From: Planctomycetota bacterium
GTDB taxonomy: Bacteria > Planctomycetota > UBA8108 > UBA1146
DNA: 64,000 nt
Assembly: GCA_016776905.1 (NCBI GenBank)
Contig: JADHSM010000003.1
Coordinates: forward strand, 124,001-188,000
Reading direction: 5' to 3'
Of this stretch, positions 7,206 through 17,810 are shown piece by piece (the stretch's first letter is position 1; each line of letters starts with the position of its first letter). A program made the translations under genes and the position numbers. The notes under the pieces were generated by a model, which worked only from the letters and a program-made list of their open reading frames with translations, did no database searches and was not told the DNA's origin.

Positions 7206-9868
7206 TATAGGGTCTCTCCCACTTCATCGATGGCGAAGAATGATTCGATGGCAGTCCTGACCTGATTCCATGGTCCCTGTACCCTTCGACAATCGGGAAG
7301 GCTATTCAGGAATCTTTTACCATAAGGGCGCTGAATCATTCGAGTATCTGCTATGACAACAACACCACGATCTTCTACCGTCCGAATCAACCGACCAAAC
7401 CCTTGCCTCAAACCGAGGACAGCTCGGGGCAGTGCTAAGTGAGCAAATGGGCTTTTCCCTCTCGATTCAAGTTCTTCTGCACGACCCTGCTCTAGAGGAT
7501 GATTCGGAATCTTGAAGGGAAGACGAGGAATCACAACACAAGAAAGAGCAGCCCCGGGTACATCAATACCTTCCCAATAAGACTGATTTCCCAATAGAAC
7601 AGCTCTTCCAGAATCCACAAATTGTCTTAACAATTCTGTGCGTGGGGCTTCTCCTTGAACAAGAAGAGGCATTCCCAAAGACTGCAGCACTGGGCGAATC
7701 TTGGTTGCACAATCACGTAATGCCCGATGTGATGTAAACAGAACAAATGTCCGTCCTTTTGCACCTCTTACCGAGTCAATAATGATCTCATTCACCTTCG
7801 TGGCATATCCAGACCGATCGGGTTCCGGAACATCTTCAGGTAACCCCAACAAAACTTGCTCATCCCAGAGGAATGGTGATTCAAAATCTTCCTGCTTGAG
7901 ACGTTCCTTCTCGACCTGATCCCAGCCCAATCGATCCGCTAAAAATGACCAAGATTCTCCGACTCTCAAAGTGGCACTGGTTTGGATCACTGTTGAAAGT
8001 GGGCGGTAAAGATGCTCAGCGAGAAGTTCATCCACTTTTAAGGGAGCCGCTCGAACGAGAAGCTGTTTTTGTGGCTTCGTCGTCATCTCAACCCAAGGTT
8101 GTATGCCACCACCCGCTCCAAGAACAAAGTCAACAGATTGAATCTGTTCACGAACCGCCCTCAGGGCTGACTTGATCTCTGCCAGACCCGCCTGATATTC
8201 GACCTCTGGCTCAAACGAATCATCTTCAAGGAGATCAGCACATGTCTGTAATAGTCCCCTCAGCCCTTCAAGGCTATCTCTGGCGTCCATGAGGGGTGGA
8301 GAGATGACGGTCATAGGCATGTGACCCTCTCTCTCTCCCAAGCGTGCCATCAGCGATCCATCGCGTCTCCCTGAATCCCCTGCCAGATGTCGAGAGTCAT
8401 TTAAACGTATCTCCAGACGATCTAGTGACGCTTCAACTTCCGTTCGTACTATTCCTACTCTAGGAATAATCTTCATGGCCAAAAGTTCCAAAGCTTCGCT
8501 CTGTTTATGACGGGCCAGATGTGATTGGAGCCACGGTAATCGCCCTCCTGCTTTGCCGCGCCGCTTTCTTGGCGAGAGAAGCCGACCGAGAACTTTGAGA
8601 AGCCCTCTTCGTGACACCTCAGCACCCAGGTGATGACTGGCGACATCCTCCAGATGATGCGCTTCGTCGAATACCACCTTTTGGTATCCAGGAATGACAA
8701 GATCTGACTCGTAATCGCCACGTGCTCTTCTCAACTTCAGGTCTGCAAAGAAAAGATGGTGATTGACGATAACGACATGTGCACCAAACGCTTTTCTTCG
8801 AGCCTCGTAATAGAAACATTCTCTATAGTGCGGACATCTTGCTTTTAACGATTGATCAGAAGTCGATTGGAAATCAGCCCATATCTCTTCCGGGACCTCT
8901 CCTGGCATTTCTTGGCGAGTCCCCAGAGTCGGCTCTGCAAGCCTATCGATAATGTCTGCAATCCAGCCTTCTCGTTCATCATCTCCGGTGAATAATTCTG
9001 GCTCAGAAGAGACCTGTTCTGTTTTTCTTTTACAGGCATAATTCCCTCGACCTTGAATCAGAGCAAACTTGAAATCTATCCCTAAAATTCTCTGTAAGGT
9101 CGGCAAGTCCCTGTGGGCTAATTGTTCACCTAAAGGAATTGTAGCCGTAGAGATCACAACCCGGCCACGGTTCTTCACTGCCCAAAGAATCGAAGGAACG
9201 AGATATGCGAACGACTTTCCAATTCCGGTCCCTGCTTCGAGTGCAGCGACGTCTCCATTATTCAGCGAGCGAGTGACAGAAAGCGCCATTCGAAGTTGGC
9301 CTGATCTTTCTTCGAAGTCCGGAAGCATCTTACTGAATGCTCCGGATTTCCCGAGAATCTCTTCGATCTCAGATGCTTCGACCGGTACTTCTTTTCTTTC
9401 AGGAAACGGTTCAACAACCCGGTTCAGGCGAGTGGCGTCATTATTGATAATGAAGAAACCCAAACGTCGGGCCCCCGCTTCAGAAGCGATCGATAGATCC
9501 GCAGGGCTTGGAGTGAGATCTCCACCCGGATGATTATGGATGAGGACATGAAAGCCTTCGTCTGCCCTAGAAAGGAATACAGGAACAGCATTTGCCGTTC
9601 CACGGGCTACCACTTCAAAGCCATCAATAGTCCCGGATTCGTCCAGTGTTCCTAAAAAGAACACTTCGTTGAATCCTGCTTCCTCGATAGCTCGAGCAAA
9701 CCGTTCTCTGATTCCAGCGGACATCAGATTTTTGGTATTCAGGCCCTCGGTCTTCCCCAAGTTGTCACCTTTCGATCCTGGATCGGCATTCAAAAATGAA
9801 TCCAACGCAAGAAGGACATCATCATCCCCACGAGTGCACTCGCAAGGGGAGCAATCAGACATTTCCAC
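7205..9868 (-). CDS. DinG-type ATP-dependent helicase with N-terminal RadC-like JAB domain
   Basis: An 887-residue fusion. Residues about 50-155 resemble the RadC/JAB fold, with HNHPGG at 111-116 and S..D at 121-124 giving a JAMM-like zinc site. The rest is an XPD/DinG superfamily 2 helicase: Walker A GTGIGKS (213-219), DEAHH (401-405), QTSATL and a motif VI of GFGRLIRT. The iron-sulphur region keeps Cys279, Cys345 and Cys351, but the expected second Cys is Ser in SDQSLKARC, so the cluster may be altered or lost. The start is GTG 9868, or ATG 9862 two codons in; neither has a strong ribosome-binding site. A role in DNA repair or R-loop removal is inferred from the families. Confidence 0.85.
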   Translation of the reverse strand: MEMSDCSPCECTRGDDDVLLALDSFLNADPGSKGDNLGKTEGLNTKNLMSAGIRERFARAIEEAGFNEVFFLGTLDESGTIDGFEVVARGTANAVPVFLSRADEGFHVLIHNHPGGDLTPSPADLSIASEAGARRLGFFIINNDATRLNRVVEPFPERKEVPVEASEIEEILGKSGAFSKMLPDFEERSGQLRMALSVTRSLNNGDVAALEAGTGIGKSFAYLVPSILWAVKNRGRVVISTATIPLGEQLAHRDLPTLQRILGIDFKFALIQGRGNYACKRKTEQVSSEPELFTGDDEREGWIADIIDRLAEPTLGTRQEMPGEVPEEIWADFQSTSDQSLKARCPHYRECFYYEARRKAFGAHVVIVNHHLFFADLKLRRARGDYESDLVIPGYQKVVFDEAHHLEDVASHHLGAEVSRRGLLKVLGRLLSPRKRRGKAGGRLPWLQSHLARHKQSEALELLAMKIIPRVGIVRTEVEASLDRLEIRLNDSRHLAGDSGRRDGSLMARLGEREGHMPMTVISPPLMDARDSLEGLRGLLQTCADLLEDDSFEPEVEYQAGLAEIKSALRAVREQIQSVDFVLGAGGGIQPWVEMTTKPQKQLLVRAAPLKVDELLAEHLYRPLSTVIQTSATLRVGESWSFLADRLGWDQVEKERLKQEDFESPFLWDEQVLLGLPEDVPEPDRSGYATKVNEIIIDSVRGAKGRTFVLFTSHRALRDCATKIRPVLQSLGMPLLVQGEAPRTELLRQFVDSGRAVLLGNQSYWEGIDVPGAALSCVVIPRLPFKIPNHPLEQGRAEELESRGKSPFAHLALPRAVLGLRQGFGRLIRTVEDRGVVVIADTRMIQRPYGKRFLNSLPDCRRVQGPWNQVRTAIESFFAIDEVGETL

Positions 9869-9921
9869 CCATCTGGTTTGGAAAAAGAGCCAGACCCCAT
9901 TGGCCTGTATTTATTTTCAGA

Positions 9922-9961
9922 CAAAAAAATCTCCCTGTCCGGAAATATACCGGACAGGGAG
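9922..9961 (-). terminator. Intrinsic terminator of the secreted dockerin-like protein gene
   Basis: A perfect 12-bp stem, CTCCCTGTCCGG (9931-9942) and CCGGACAGGGAG (9950-9961), with a 7-base loop. On the minus strand it is followed by a run of seven T (9923-9929). It lies just after the stop at 9991 and before the helicase gene, so it insulates the two. Confidence 0.9.
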
Positions 9962-9990
9962 AAATTTGATCTCAATGATTGAGAGGCAGG

Positions 9991-11748
9991 TTAGCAGCCG
10001 CTCGTCGCAGACTGGCAATCCAATGGATCGGTATCGGTGGGATCGACTCCACAGTTAACACCTGGCGCTGGAGGCTCAGCAGCACCACTAAAGAGGAAAC
10101 CCAGTAGTGAAACTGCATCCGCAATGTTGAGGCTACCGTCATCATTGGTGTCCCCAGAATCGGAACAGCCAGGTGCGGCGGCTCCACTGAAGAGGAATCC
10201 GAGAAGAGCCACAGCATCTGCAATATTGATCGCAGCGTCTGAGTTGATGTCACCTCTTCGGAATTGAATCCCCGTAACACATCCAGGCGCACTAAAGCAG
10301 TCCGGGTCATCACAATCCGCTAATGAATCGCCGTCGTCGTCCAATCCATTTGAACAATCTTCAACTGGAGTGGGGCCACCCGGTCCGAAGTCATTTCCAT
10401 ACAAGGTGCAGGAGATACCAGTGAAAACAAACTCTGCTGAGTAAGATTCATTCGTTCCATCCCCGTCACCATCCACATCTGGAAAGATTCCAAACTGGCT
10501 GAGCACATCGACCAAGGTTCCAGAAAAAGGATCTGGCGCAGGAAGAGTGACCAAGAATGACTCGGTAAGGAAAGCGGCTGTCGGGGTGCTTGTGAACTCA
10601 AATATTCCAGGAATAGCCGTTTCACTGAAATCGGCTTCTACGGTCAAGTTGTTGAGCGGAATGCCGGAAATCACGATGGTTCCCGGTCCAGCACTCAAGA
10701 AACCGTCGGTGATACTACCACCAGGAAACGCCGAAACCGGGTTTCCATTATCGTCGTATGAATCAGAAGAGAGCAGGAATGAATTTGTTCCATCGAAGTT
10801 ATTAGTCGGATCGCCGTCTTCATCGACACCGTCCCAAGTCTTCAACGTGATATCCGGATCATTGAAGTAGGTAGGATCGTCAAGATCATCCACTTGTAGA
10901 AGAAATGGATCAGAAATCAGATTGGCTTCAAGAAGCGCATTCAGTCCGTCTGCAAGAAGAGGATTACTTCCGAGAATTCCTCCAGTGACGACTTGGCTTG
11001 TTGCGACAAATCCATCGAGGGGAGTCGGATCAACAGGCGTGATCTCACAGGAAATTCCAGAGAATACGAACTCCGCAGAGTATGCATCGTTCGTTCCATC
11101 TCCGTCGGCATCTGTATCAGGGAAAATTCCAAACTGGTTCAACACATCAACAAGGGTTCCGGTAAACGGATCAGGCGCTGGGAGTGTGACCAAAAAGGAT
11201 TCCGTCAAAAAAGCTGCTGTTGGAGTACTCGTAAACTCGAATATTCCAGGAGTTGCGGTCTCAGAGAAATCAGCACTTACGGTGAGATCATTGAGCGGAA
11301 TACCAGAAATGATGATCGTTCCTGGTCCAGCAGTCAGAAGACCGTTAGTAATGTTTCCGCCCGGGAATGAAGAGACAAAGCCTCCGGTTACCGGATCCAT
11401 TGAATCTGGAGTTACGATAAACATGTTGGTGCCAGAGCCGTTATTGGTGACGTCACCATCTCTGTCGACACCGGAAAATGCATTCAGAACAATGTCGGGG
11501 TCATTGGTGTAAGTAGGGTCGTCCAAGTTTGCAACCTCAAGCAAGAATGGGGAGCTCGCAAGGTTACTGGCCAACAGAACATTGAGTCCATCTGCCAAAA
11601 GGGGATTCGATCCCAATATTCCGCCAGTGACTTCTTGACTCGTTGCCACAAAGGCAGGGCGAGTGTGATCTGCTTGCGCCACTGCGCCACAAATAAATTG
11701 TCCGGCCGCAATAAATAGAGCAGCTATCAAAATGGTAAATTTGTTCAT
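9991..11748 (-). CDS. Secreted protein with tandem-duplicated domain and dockerin-like C-terminus
   Basis: A 585-residue exported protein of unknown function. The signal peptide ends near residue 25 (FICGAVAQA). Two copies of a roughly 200-residue beta-rich domain follow (about 33-234 and 247-449), each starting FVATSQ.VTGGILGSNPL and each bearing a DGDGT calcium-like loop. Next comes a short acidic Cys motif (CSNGLDDDGDSLADCDDPDC, about 465-484). Two dockerin-type calcium repeats follow at about 498-560 (GDINSDAAINIADAVALLGF and GDTNDDGSLNIADAVSLLGF). The ATG at 11746-11748 has a consensus AGGAGG. It is monocistronic between two terminators. The C-terminal repeats may serve as an anchor or sorting module; this is inference. 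Confidence 0.85.
   Translation of the reverse strand: MNKFTILIAALFIAAGQFICGAVAQADHTRPAFVATSQEVTGGILGSNPLLADGLNVLLASNLASSPFLLEVANLDDPTYTNDPDIVLNAFSGVDRDGDVTNNGSGTNMFIVTPDSMDPVTGGFVSSFPGGNITNGLLTAGPGTIIISGIPLNDLTVSADFSETATPGIFEFTSTPTAAFLTESFLVTLPAPDPFTGTLVDVLNQFGIFPDTDADGDGTNDAYSAEFVFSGISCEITPVDPTPLDGFVATSQVVTGGILGSNPLLADGLNALLEANLISDPFLLQVDDLDDPTYFNDPDITLKTWDGVDEDGDPTNNFDGTNSFLLSSDSYDDNGNPVSAFPGGSITDGFLSAGPGTIVISGIPLNNLTVEADFSETAIPGIFEFTSTPTAAFLTESFLVTLPAPDPFSGTLVDVLSQFGIFPDVDGDGDGTNESYSAEFVFTGISCTLYGNDFGPGGPTPVEDCSNGLDDDGDSLADCDDPDCFSAPGCVTGIQFRRGDINSDAAINIADAVALLGFLFSGAAAPGCSDSGDTNDDGSLNIADAVSLLGFLFSGAAEPPAPGVNCGVDPTDTDPLDCQSATSGC
10402..11652 (-). repeat. Internal tandem domain duplication within the secreted protein gene
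   Basis: Copy A covers about 11047-11652 and copy B about 10402-11010, with a period of 642 bases. The protein copies share long near-identical stretches, for example EFTSTPTAAFLTESFLVTLP in both, while third codon positions differ. The duplication is therefore not very recent but is conserved in protein. Confidence 0.85.
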
Positions 11749-11810
11749 GAGTCCTCCTCAATGAGAATAAATCAGTTTCTAATGTAACAATTACAGAGCC
11801 TCTACAATTT

Positions 11811-11838
11811 ATTATTCCGTAGTATTGAGCCCGATCAA
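11811..11838 (-). promoter_or_regulatory. Candidate sigma70-type promoter for the secreted protein gene
   Basis: On the minus strand TTGATC (11833-11838), 16 bases, then AATAAT (11811-11816), about 60 bases before the ATG. The remaining part of the 296-bp gap (11749-12044), apart from the ATP operon terminator at its right side, shows nothing else recognisable. Confidence 0.4.
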
Positions 11839-11980
11839 TAAAACTCTGACTCACCTGACACCCTAACAGCGACCATTTCCGACATTCCTGACATGCCACT
11901 TCTCGATAAAGGGTTCTATATTAAGGACTTAAAAAGAAGAAACTCGTTGGATATTGCATGAAATCGGGTGACTTGTTTTC

Positions 11981-12023
11981 CAAAAAAAAATCGGGTCGAG
12001 GCGATCTCTCGCCTCGACCCGAT
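11981..12023 (-). terminator. Intrinsic terminator of the ATP synthase operon
   Basis: A perfect 15-bp stem (11990-12004 pairing with 12009-12023) around TCTC, followed on the minus strand by eight or nine T (11982-11989). It lies about 20 bases past the atpC stop. Confidence 0.93.
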
Positions 12024-12044
12024 CATATTTCGATAAAACCTGAA

Positions 12045-12308
12045 TCAAGATTCCTGAAGACCCTCTGCCAGAATCGAAATGTGATTATCGAGAACTTCCA
12101 TGAACCCACCCCGTATGGTCCATCTCTTCTCCCCCTCAGACTCGGTTCTCAACATGAGAGGACCGTCGCCAAGAGCGGTGATCAAAGGTGCATGGTTTGG
12201 TAATATCCCCACACGCCCATCCAGAGCATGAGCCTCTACGAAAGAGACCTGCCCGTCGAAGACGGAACCCTCGGGCGAGAGTAACTGACAGTGAAGACTC
12301 CCAGCCAT
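12045..12308 (-). CDS. atpC: F1 ATP synthase epsilon subunit, short form
   Basis: Central-stalk subunit of F1, linking gamma to the c-ring. At 87 residues it has only the N-terminal beta-sandwich (LLSPEGSVFDGQVSFVEAHA ... GILPNHAPLITAL ... GGFMEVLDNHISIL). The usual protein is about 130-140 residues, with a C-terminal helical hairpin that inhibits ATP hydrolysis. That hairpin is absent and no frameshifted remnant is seen before the terminator. Short epsilon subunits are known in some bacteria. It is the last gene of the operon, 4 bases after atpD. Confidence 0.92.
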   Translation of the reverse strand: MAGSLHCQLLSPEGSVFDGQVSFVEAHALDGRVGILPNHAPLITALGDGPLMLRTESEGEKRWTIRGGFMEVLDNHISILAEGLQES

Positions 12309-12312
12309 GAAT

Positions 12313-13803
<1,491 letters not shown>

Positions 13804-13808
13804 TTAAA

Positions 13809-14681
13809 TCAGCCCATGACCTCAACGCCACCGATCACTTCCAGGATCTCCTGGGTGATACTTGCCTGACGCGTACGGTTATAAAGCTGGGTGTATGTTT
13901 TGGCCATTTCCTCAGCATTGTCAGTGGCGTTTTTCATAGCAATCCTTCGAGCAATTTGCTCGCTAGCTGCCGCCTCTACCAATGCCTGGAAAAACTGCAT
14001 TTTCAAGGAAAGCGGAAGGAGCCTTCCCAATATCATTTCTGGATCTGGTTCGAGGATGAAGTCTGTGCCCCCACCCCCTTCTTCCTCCGAAACCTCGAGC
14101 GGCAAAAGCTGACGAAGTTTAGGAGACTGTCGACTCGAACTTTCGTAATGGGTAAAGACCAAACTGATTCCGTCAATCTTTCCCTTCTCAAAATCATTAA
14201 TCACGGGCTCGAAGACTTCTTCCGCCTCGTCAAAGGTGGGTCGATCCTCAAACTGCGTGAACTTGCCAGCAACTTCCATATCAAGGTAACGGAATCGGGC
14301 GATGCCCTTTTTACCAGCAACGTAGACATCGACTTCGATACCTTCGTTGTTTTTCTCCTTGATAAAATTCTCTGCCAACTTCAGTACATTGGTGTTGTAA
14401 CCCCCGCAAAGCCCTCGGTTCGCGGTCACCACTAACAACGCTTCACGTCGAGAAGTCTCGGGGACTCTCAGAAGAGGAAACTCACCGGATTCGGCATCGC
14501 CTCCTGCACCACCGAGATCCTTCAGAATCTCGCTGAGCTTGTCGCCATATGGCTGGGTCTTTTCAATTCGCTTTTGACAGACCACGGCCTTAGCGGTGGA
14601 GATCATCTCCATCGTCCGTGTGATCTTCTTGGTGTTACTCACCGAGCGAATCTTATTTTTCAACTCTCTGGCATTGGCCAC
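13809..14681 (-). CDS. atpG: F1 ATP synthase gamma subunit
   Basis: Rotary central-stalk subunit, 290 residues. The conserved N-terminal coiled coil (ANARELKNKIRSVSNTKKIT) and the C-terminal helix (MKNATDNAEEMAKTYTQLYN) are both present, with the conserved NRGLCGGYN segment between them. A modest acidic and glycine-rich insert (SEEEGGGG) lies near residue 190. The start is GTG 14681 with GAGGAG upstream. About 50 bases separate it from atpA. Confidence 0.95.
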   Translation of the reverse strand: MANARELKNKIRSVSNTKKITRTMEMISTAKAVVCQKRIEKTQPYGDKLSEILKDLGGAGGDAESGEFPLLRVPETSRREALLVVTANRGLCGGYNTNVLKLAENFIKEKNNEGIEVDVYVAGKKGIARFRYLDMEVAGKFTQFEDRPTFDEAEEVFEPVINDFEKGKIDGISLVFTHYESSSRQSPKLRQLLPLEVSEEEGGGGTDFILEPDPEMILGRLLPLSLKMQFFQALVEAAASEQIARRIAMKNATDNAEEMAKTYTQLYNRTRQASITQEILEVIGGVEVMG

Positions 14682-14732
14682 GAGTTTCTCCTCTTGTTCA
14701 GTCGGCCTCTAACGAGACCTTCATGAGTCTGT

Positions 14733-16253
14733 TTACTGGGGCAACTTGGCAGCGAAATCTTTACGGAAGTTCGTCACTGCCGAGGTCAACTTTGTCTCCA
14801 TGTCGCCAGAGATCTCACCCGTCGAAGTGATCGACTCGAGAATCTCCGGGAATTCAGTACGGATGTGCTCAAGGAACTTATCCTCGAAATCAGCCAGTGA
14901 ATTCACGGGCAACGCATCCAAGTTTCCGCTGGAACCACACCAAATGATGACGACCTGCTCAGAAATCGGCATCGGCTTGTACTGAGGCTGCTTGAGGATC
15001 TCCACCATTCGGAATCCACGATCCAGCTGCGCCTGAGTGGCCTTGTCCAATTCGGTTCCCAACTGGGCGAAAGCTTCCAACTCACGGAAAGCTGACAGGT
15101 CCAGTCGCAAGGATCCTGAGATTTTCTTCATCGCTTTGATCTGTGCACTTCCTCCGACTCGTGAGACGGAGATACCCACGTTCACCGCAGGTCTTTGCCC
15201 GGCGAAGAACAGGTTGGGCTCCAGGTAGACCTGACCATCAGTGATCGAAATCACGTTCGTGGGGATGTACGCGGAGACTTCACCTTCTTGCGTCTCAATG
15301 ACGGGAAGCGCTGTCAGCGATCCTCCTCCGAGGTCATCGGAAAGTTTCGCCGAACGCTCAAGAAGACGGGAGTGCAAGTAGAACACGTCACCGGGGTATG
15401 CCTCACGGCCTGGTGGACGACGCAAAAGCAAAGAAAGCTGACGATAGGCAGCAGCCTGCTTGGACAAGTCGTCATACACACAAAGAGTATGTCCACCGTT
15501 GTACATGAAATGTTCTGCCATGGCACATCCGGAGTACGGTGCGATGTACTGCAACGGTGCGGGAGCAGAAGCGGGAGCACTCACCACGATGGTGTAGGCC
15601 AAGGCTCCTTCGCGCTCGAGACGATCCACAACACCAGCGATCGTCGAACCTTTTTGTCCGACTGCGACATAGACGCAAATAACGCCACTGTCCTTCTGGT
15701 TGATGATGGTATCGATCGCGATGGCGGTCTTACCGATTCCACGGTCACCGATGATCAGCTCTCGCTGACCACGGCCGATAGGAATCGTGGAGTCGATCGC
15801 CTTGATACCGGTTTGAAGCGGCTCGTGCACAGACTTTCTGTCAGCGATTCCCGGTGCAGGAGACTCCACAGGACGGTAAGTATCCGTCTTGATGGGGCCC
15901 TTACCGTCAAGGGGATTACCGAGAGGATCGACCACTCTTCCGAGCAAGGCCTCTCCGCAGGGAACCTGCATGACGGTACCGGTCCTCTTGACTGCATCGC
16001 CCTCTTTCAAGGTCGAAAAGTCTCCAAGGATCACAGCTCCGATTGAGTTCTCTTCCAGATTGAATGCCAGGCCGTTGGCACCGTTTGCAAACTCGAGCAT
16101 CTCACCTGCCATGCAGTTGGAGATACCATAGATGCGGGCGATTCCGTCCCCCACCTCGAGTACGGTGCCCACCTCGTCGACGGCCAAGTCAGACTGGTAA
16201 TTCTCGATCTCCTTCTTGAGGACAGAGGAGATTTCGTCGGCATTAATTTTCAT
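14733..16253 (-). CDS. atpA: F1 ATP synthase alpha subunit
   Basis: Non-catalytic nucleotide-binding F1 subunit, 506 residues, full length. P-loop GDRGIGKT, then [20 protein letters not shown], the [20 protein letters not shown] block and the [11 protein letters not shown] segment all match the family. The ATG at 16251-16253 lies inside the end of atpH (11-base overlap) with no clear ribosome-binding site, pointing to translational coupling. Confidence 0.96.
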   Translation of the reverse strand: MKINADEISSVLKKEIENYQSDLAVDEVGTVLEVGDGIARIYGISNCMAGEMLEFANGANGLAFNLEENSIGAVILGDFSTLKEGDAVKRTGTVMQVPCGEALLGRVVDPLGNPLDGKGPIKTDTYRPVESPAPGIADRKSVHEPLQTGIKAIDSTIPIGRGQRELIIGDRGIGKTAIAIDTIINQKDSGVICVYVAVGQKGSTIAGVVDRLEREGALAYTIVVSAPASAPAPLQYIAPYSGCAMAEHFMYNGGHTLCVYDDLSKQAAAYRQLSLLLRRPPGREAYPGDVFYLHSRLLERSAKLSDDLGGGSLTALPVIETQEGEVSAYIPTNVISITDGQVYLEPNLFFAGQRPAVNVGISVSRVGGSAQIKAMKKISGSLRLDLSAFRELEAFAQLGTELDKATQAQLDRGFRMVEILKQPQYKPMPISEQVVIIWCGSSGNLDALPVNSLADFEDKFLEHIRTEFPEILESITSTGEISGDMETKLTSAVTNFRKDFAAKLPQ

Positions 16254-16827
16254 CGATCAGGTCTTTCCCGAATCGGGTTTGTAACACTTCTTGACGAACT
16301 CTGTGCAAATGACTGCGCAAAGATCCGTCAACGACCAGGTCACCGACCTGAATCGTCAATCCTGCGAGGAGTTCGGGGTCTACCACTTCGGTAGCCACAA
16401 CCTCCCTGCCCGTTTTTGTCTGAATACTCGCCACCAAAGAATCCCGCTGTTCAGCGGGCATCTCGACGGCACTCGTGATCGTAGCCTTGACTCGGCCCGC
16501 AGCCACATCTTCCAACTCCGTATAGGTGTCGGCGATGTCCTGCACCAAGAACTGACGTCCCCGGTCAATCAGCAACTTGAGCAAGTTAAGAACCTGCTCA
16601 GCCACCTTCCCCGTCAAAGCAGACGAGAGTACAGCTTTTTTGTTTTCCCTGCTGATCTTAGGGCTCTCGATAAACACTCTCATCTGAGGGTCATCCGAGA
16701 TGGCATGCGCAACGACTGTCAGTTGTTCACCGAATGCCGAAGCTTCCCCAAGGGCACTACCGACCTGAAGCATCGCTGATGCATAGGCCAAAGCTGCCGG
16801 GTGTCGCTGTTTTGTCGAAGCCGCCAT
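16243..16827 (-). CDS. atpH: ATP synthase delta subunit
   Basis: Peripheral-stalk subunit that ties b to the top of F1, 194 residues. It has the expected helical N-domain ([20 protein letters not shown]) and the C-terminal [19 protein letters not shown] signature (G.....D...DGS). The ATG at 16825-16827 has a GAGGAG upstream. It overlaps atpA and follows atpF by 20 bases. Confidence 0.94.
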   Translation of the reverse strand: MAASTKQRHPAALAYASAMLQVGSALGEASAFGEQLTVVAHAISDDPQMRVFIESPKISRENKKAVLSSALTGKVAEQVLNLLKLLIDRGRQFLVQDIADTYTELEDVAAGRVKATITSAVEMPAEQRDSLVASIQTKTGREVVATEVVDPELLAGLTIQVGDLVVDGSLRSHLHRVRQEVLQTRFGKDLIDEN

Positions 16828-16847
16828 GGGCTACTCCTCGTCGATTG

Positions 16848-17435
16848 CTAGTCGATTTTCTGGTACTGCTCAATCGCTTCCTGGGCGATGCGCTGGTGAT
16901 CCGATCCCTCCAGGGACCGGCCGATCAAACGCTCGGAAATGGTCAACGACAGATCCACAGAAAGTTTGTGGACCTCGTCGATCGCCGTATCCTTGGCTCG
17001 ACTGATTTCTGTGAGCGCTTTGTCGGTCATCGCTTCCGCTTCTTTTGCAGCAGAAGCTTTAACTTGCTCGGCAACAGCCTGCGCATCTCTTTTTCCTTCG
17101 GCGACAATCTCGCTGGCTTCACGACGAGCCTCACGAAGAATTTCTTCATTCTCCGCGTTGGTCTTCGCCATTTCGGCCTGCATACGATCGGCAGCCTCTA
17201 GAGATTCCTTGATCTTGTGCTCACGTTCTTCCATGGCCTGAACGATCGGTCCCCAAGCCGCCTTCTTCAAAATAAGAAGAGCGGTCAGGAAGATTCCAAC
17301 GGTCCAACCGGCCGTCTTGAAATCAAAGTCCATCGGTCCTTTGCCACTGGTGTCCGCAGCGAAAGTCACTGCGGGGTAGAAGATCAGAGCCACTCCAACG
17401 ATCAGGAAGGAGAGCTTGCTGGTCAGTTTCTGCAT
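16848..17435 (-). CDS. atpF: ATP synthase b subunit
   Basis: Peripheral stalk subunit, about 195 residues. The protein starts MQKLTSKLSFLIVGVALIFY with a cleavable-looking signal segment (AVTFAA), then a second hydrophobic segment (WTVGIFLTALLILKKAAWG), then a long charged coiled coil rich in Glu, Ala and Lys. The ATG at 17433-17435 overlaps the atpE stop as TAATG, so it is preferred to the start at 17486, which would lie inside atpE. There is a single b gene, with no b-prime. The apparent double hydrophobic N-terminus is longer than in E. coli b. Confidence 0.92.
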   Translation of the reverse strand: MQKLTSKLSFLIVGVALIFYPAVTFAADTSGKGPMDFDFKTAGWTVGIFLTALLILKKAAWGPIVQAMEEREHKIKESLEAADRMQAEMAKTNAENEEILREARREASEIVAEGKRDAQAVAEQVKASAAKEAEAMTDKALTEISRAKDTAIDEVHKLSVDLSLTISERLIGRSLEGSDHQRIAQEAIEQYQKID

Positions 17436-17728
17436 TAGGCAGCAGCCTTGGTGGCGTTGATGATTCCGGACTGGATCAGGAAGCAAATCACGGCAGCAAA
17501 GAGAGCGACACCCTCGATGAATGCTGCGGTCAGAATCATGTTCGCACGAATGTCACCGGCAGCCTCAGGGTTGCGGGCAATGCCTTCCATGGCGGATCCG
17601 GCCAAGCGACCGATTCCAATGCCAGCGCCAATCGCTGCAAGACCAGCACCGATACCTGCGCCCAGAATGCCGTAGTTAAGTACAGAACTATCTGCAACCG
17701 CAAGGGTGATGAAACTCAGAATTTCCAT
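17435..17728 (-). CDS. atpE: ATP synthase c subunit
   Basis: Membrane rotor subunit of 97 residues with two transmembrane helices joined by the polar loop ARNPEA. Helix 1 is very Gly/Ala rich (GAGIGAGLAAIGAGIGIG). Helix 2 carries the ion-binding Glu in AAFIEGVALFAAVI. The Gln in helix 1 and the Ser/Thr after the Glu that mark sodium-binding rings are absent, so a proton ring is expected (inference). A short hydrophobic N-terminal extension of about 17 residues precedes helix 1. Confidence 0.95.
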   Translation of the reverse strand: MEILSFITLAVADSSVLNYGILGAGIGAGLAAIGAGIGIGRLAGSAMEGIARNPEAAGDIRANMILTAAFIEGVALFAAVICFLIQSGIINATKAAA

Positions 17729-17810
17729 AGTTTCCTTTCTTGATCACCCTCTGGGTGATCCACGATTCACTTCCCCGTGAATCGTTATTTATTGATTTGT
17801 TAAAATCTTC

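Noticed and set aside
10922-11512. Long plus-strand frame opposite the duplicated secreted protein
   Set aside because: It has no ribosome-binding site, and the minus frame has a signal peptide, consensus AGGAGG and terminator. The plus frame is only a by-product of codon use.
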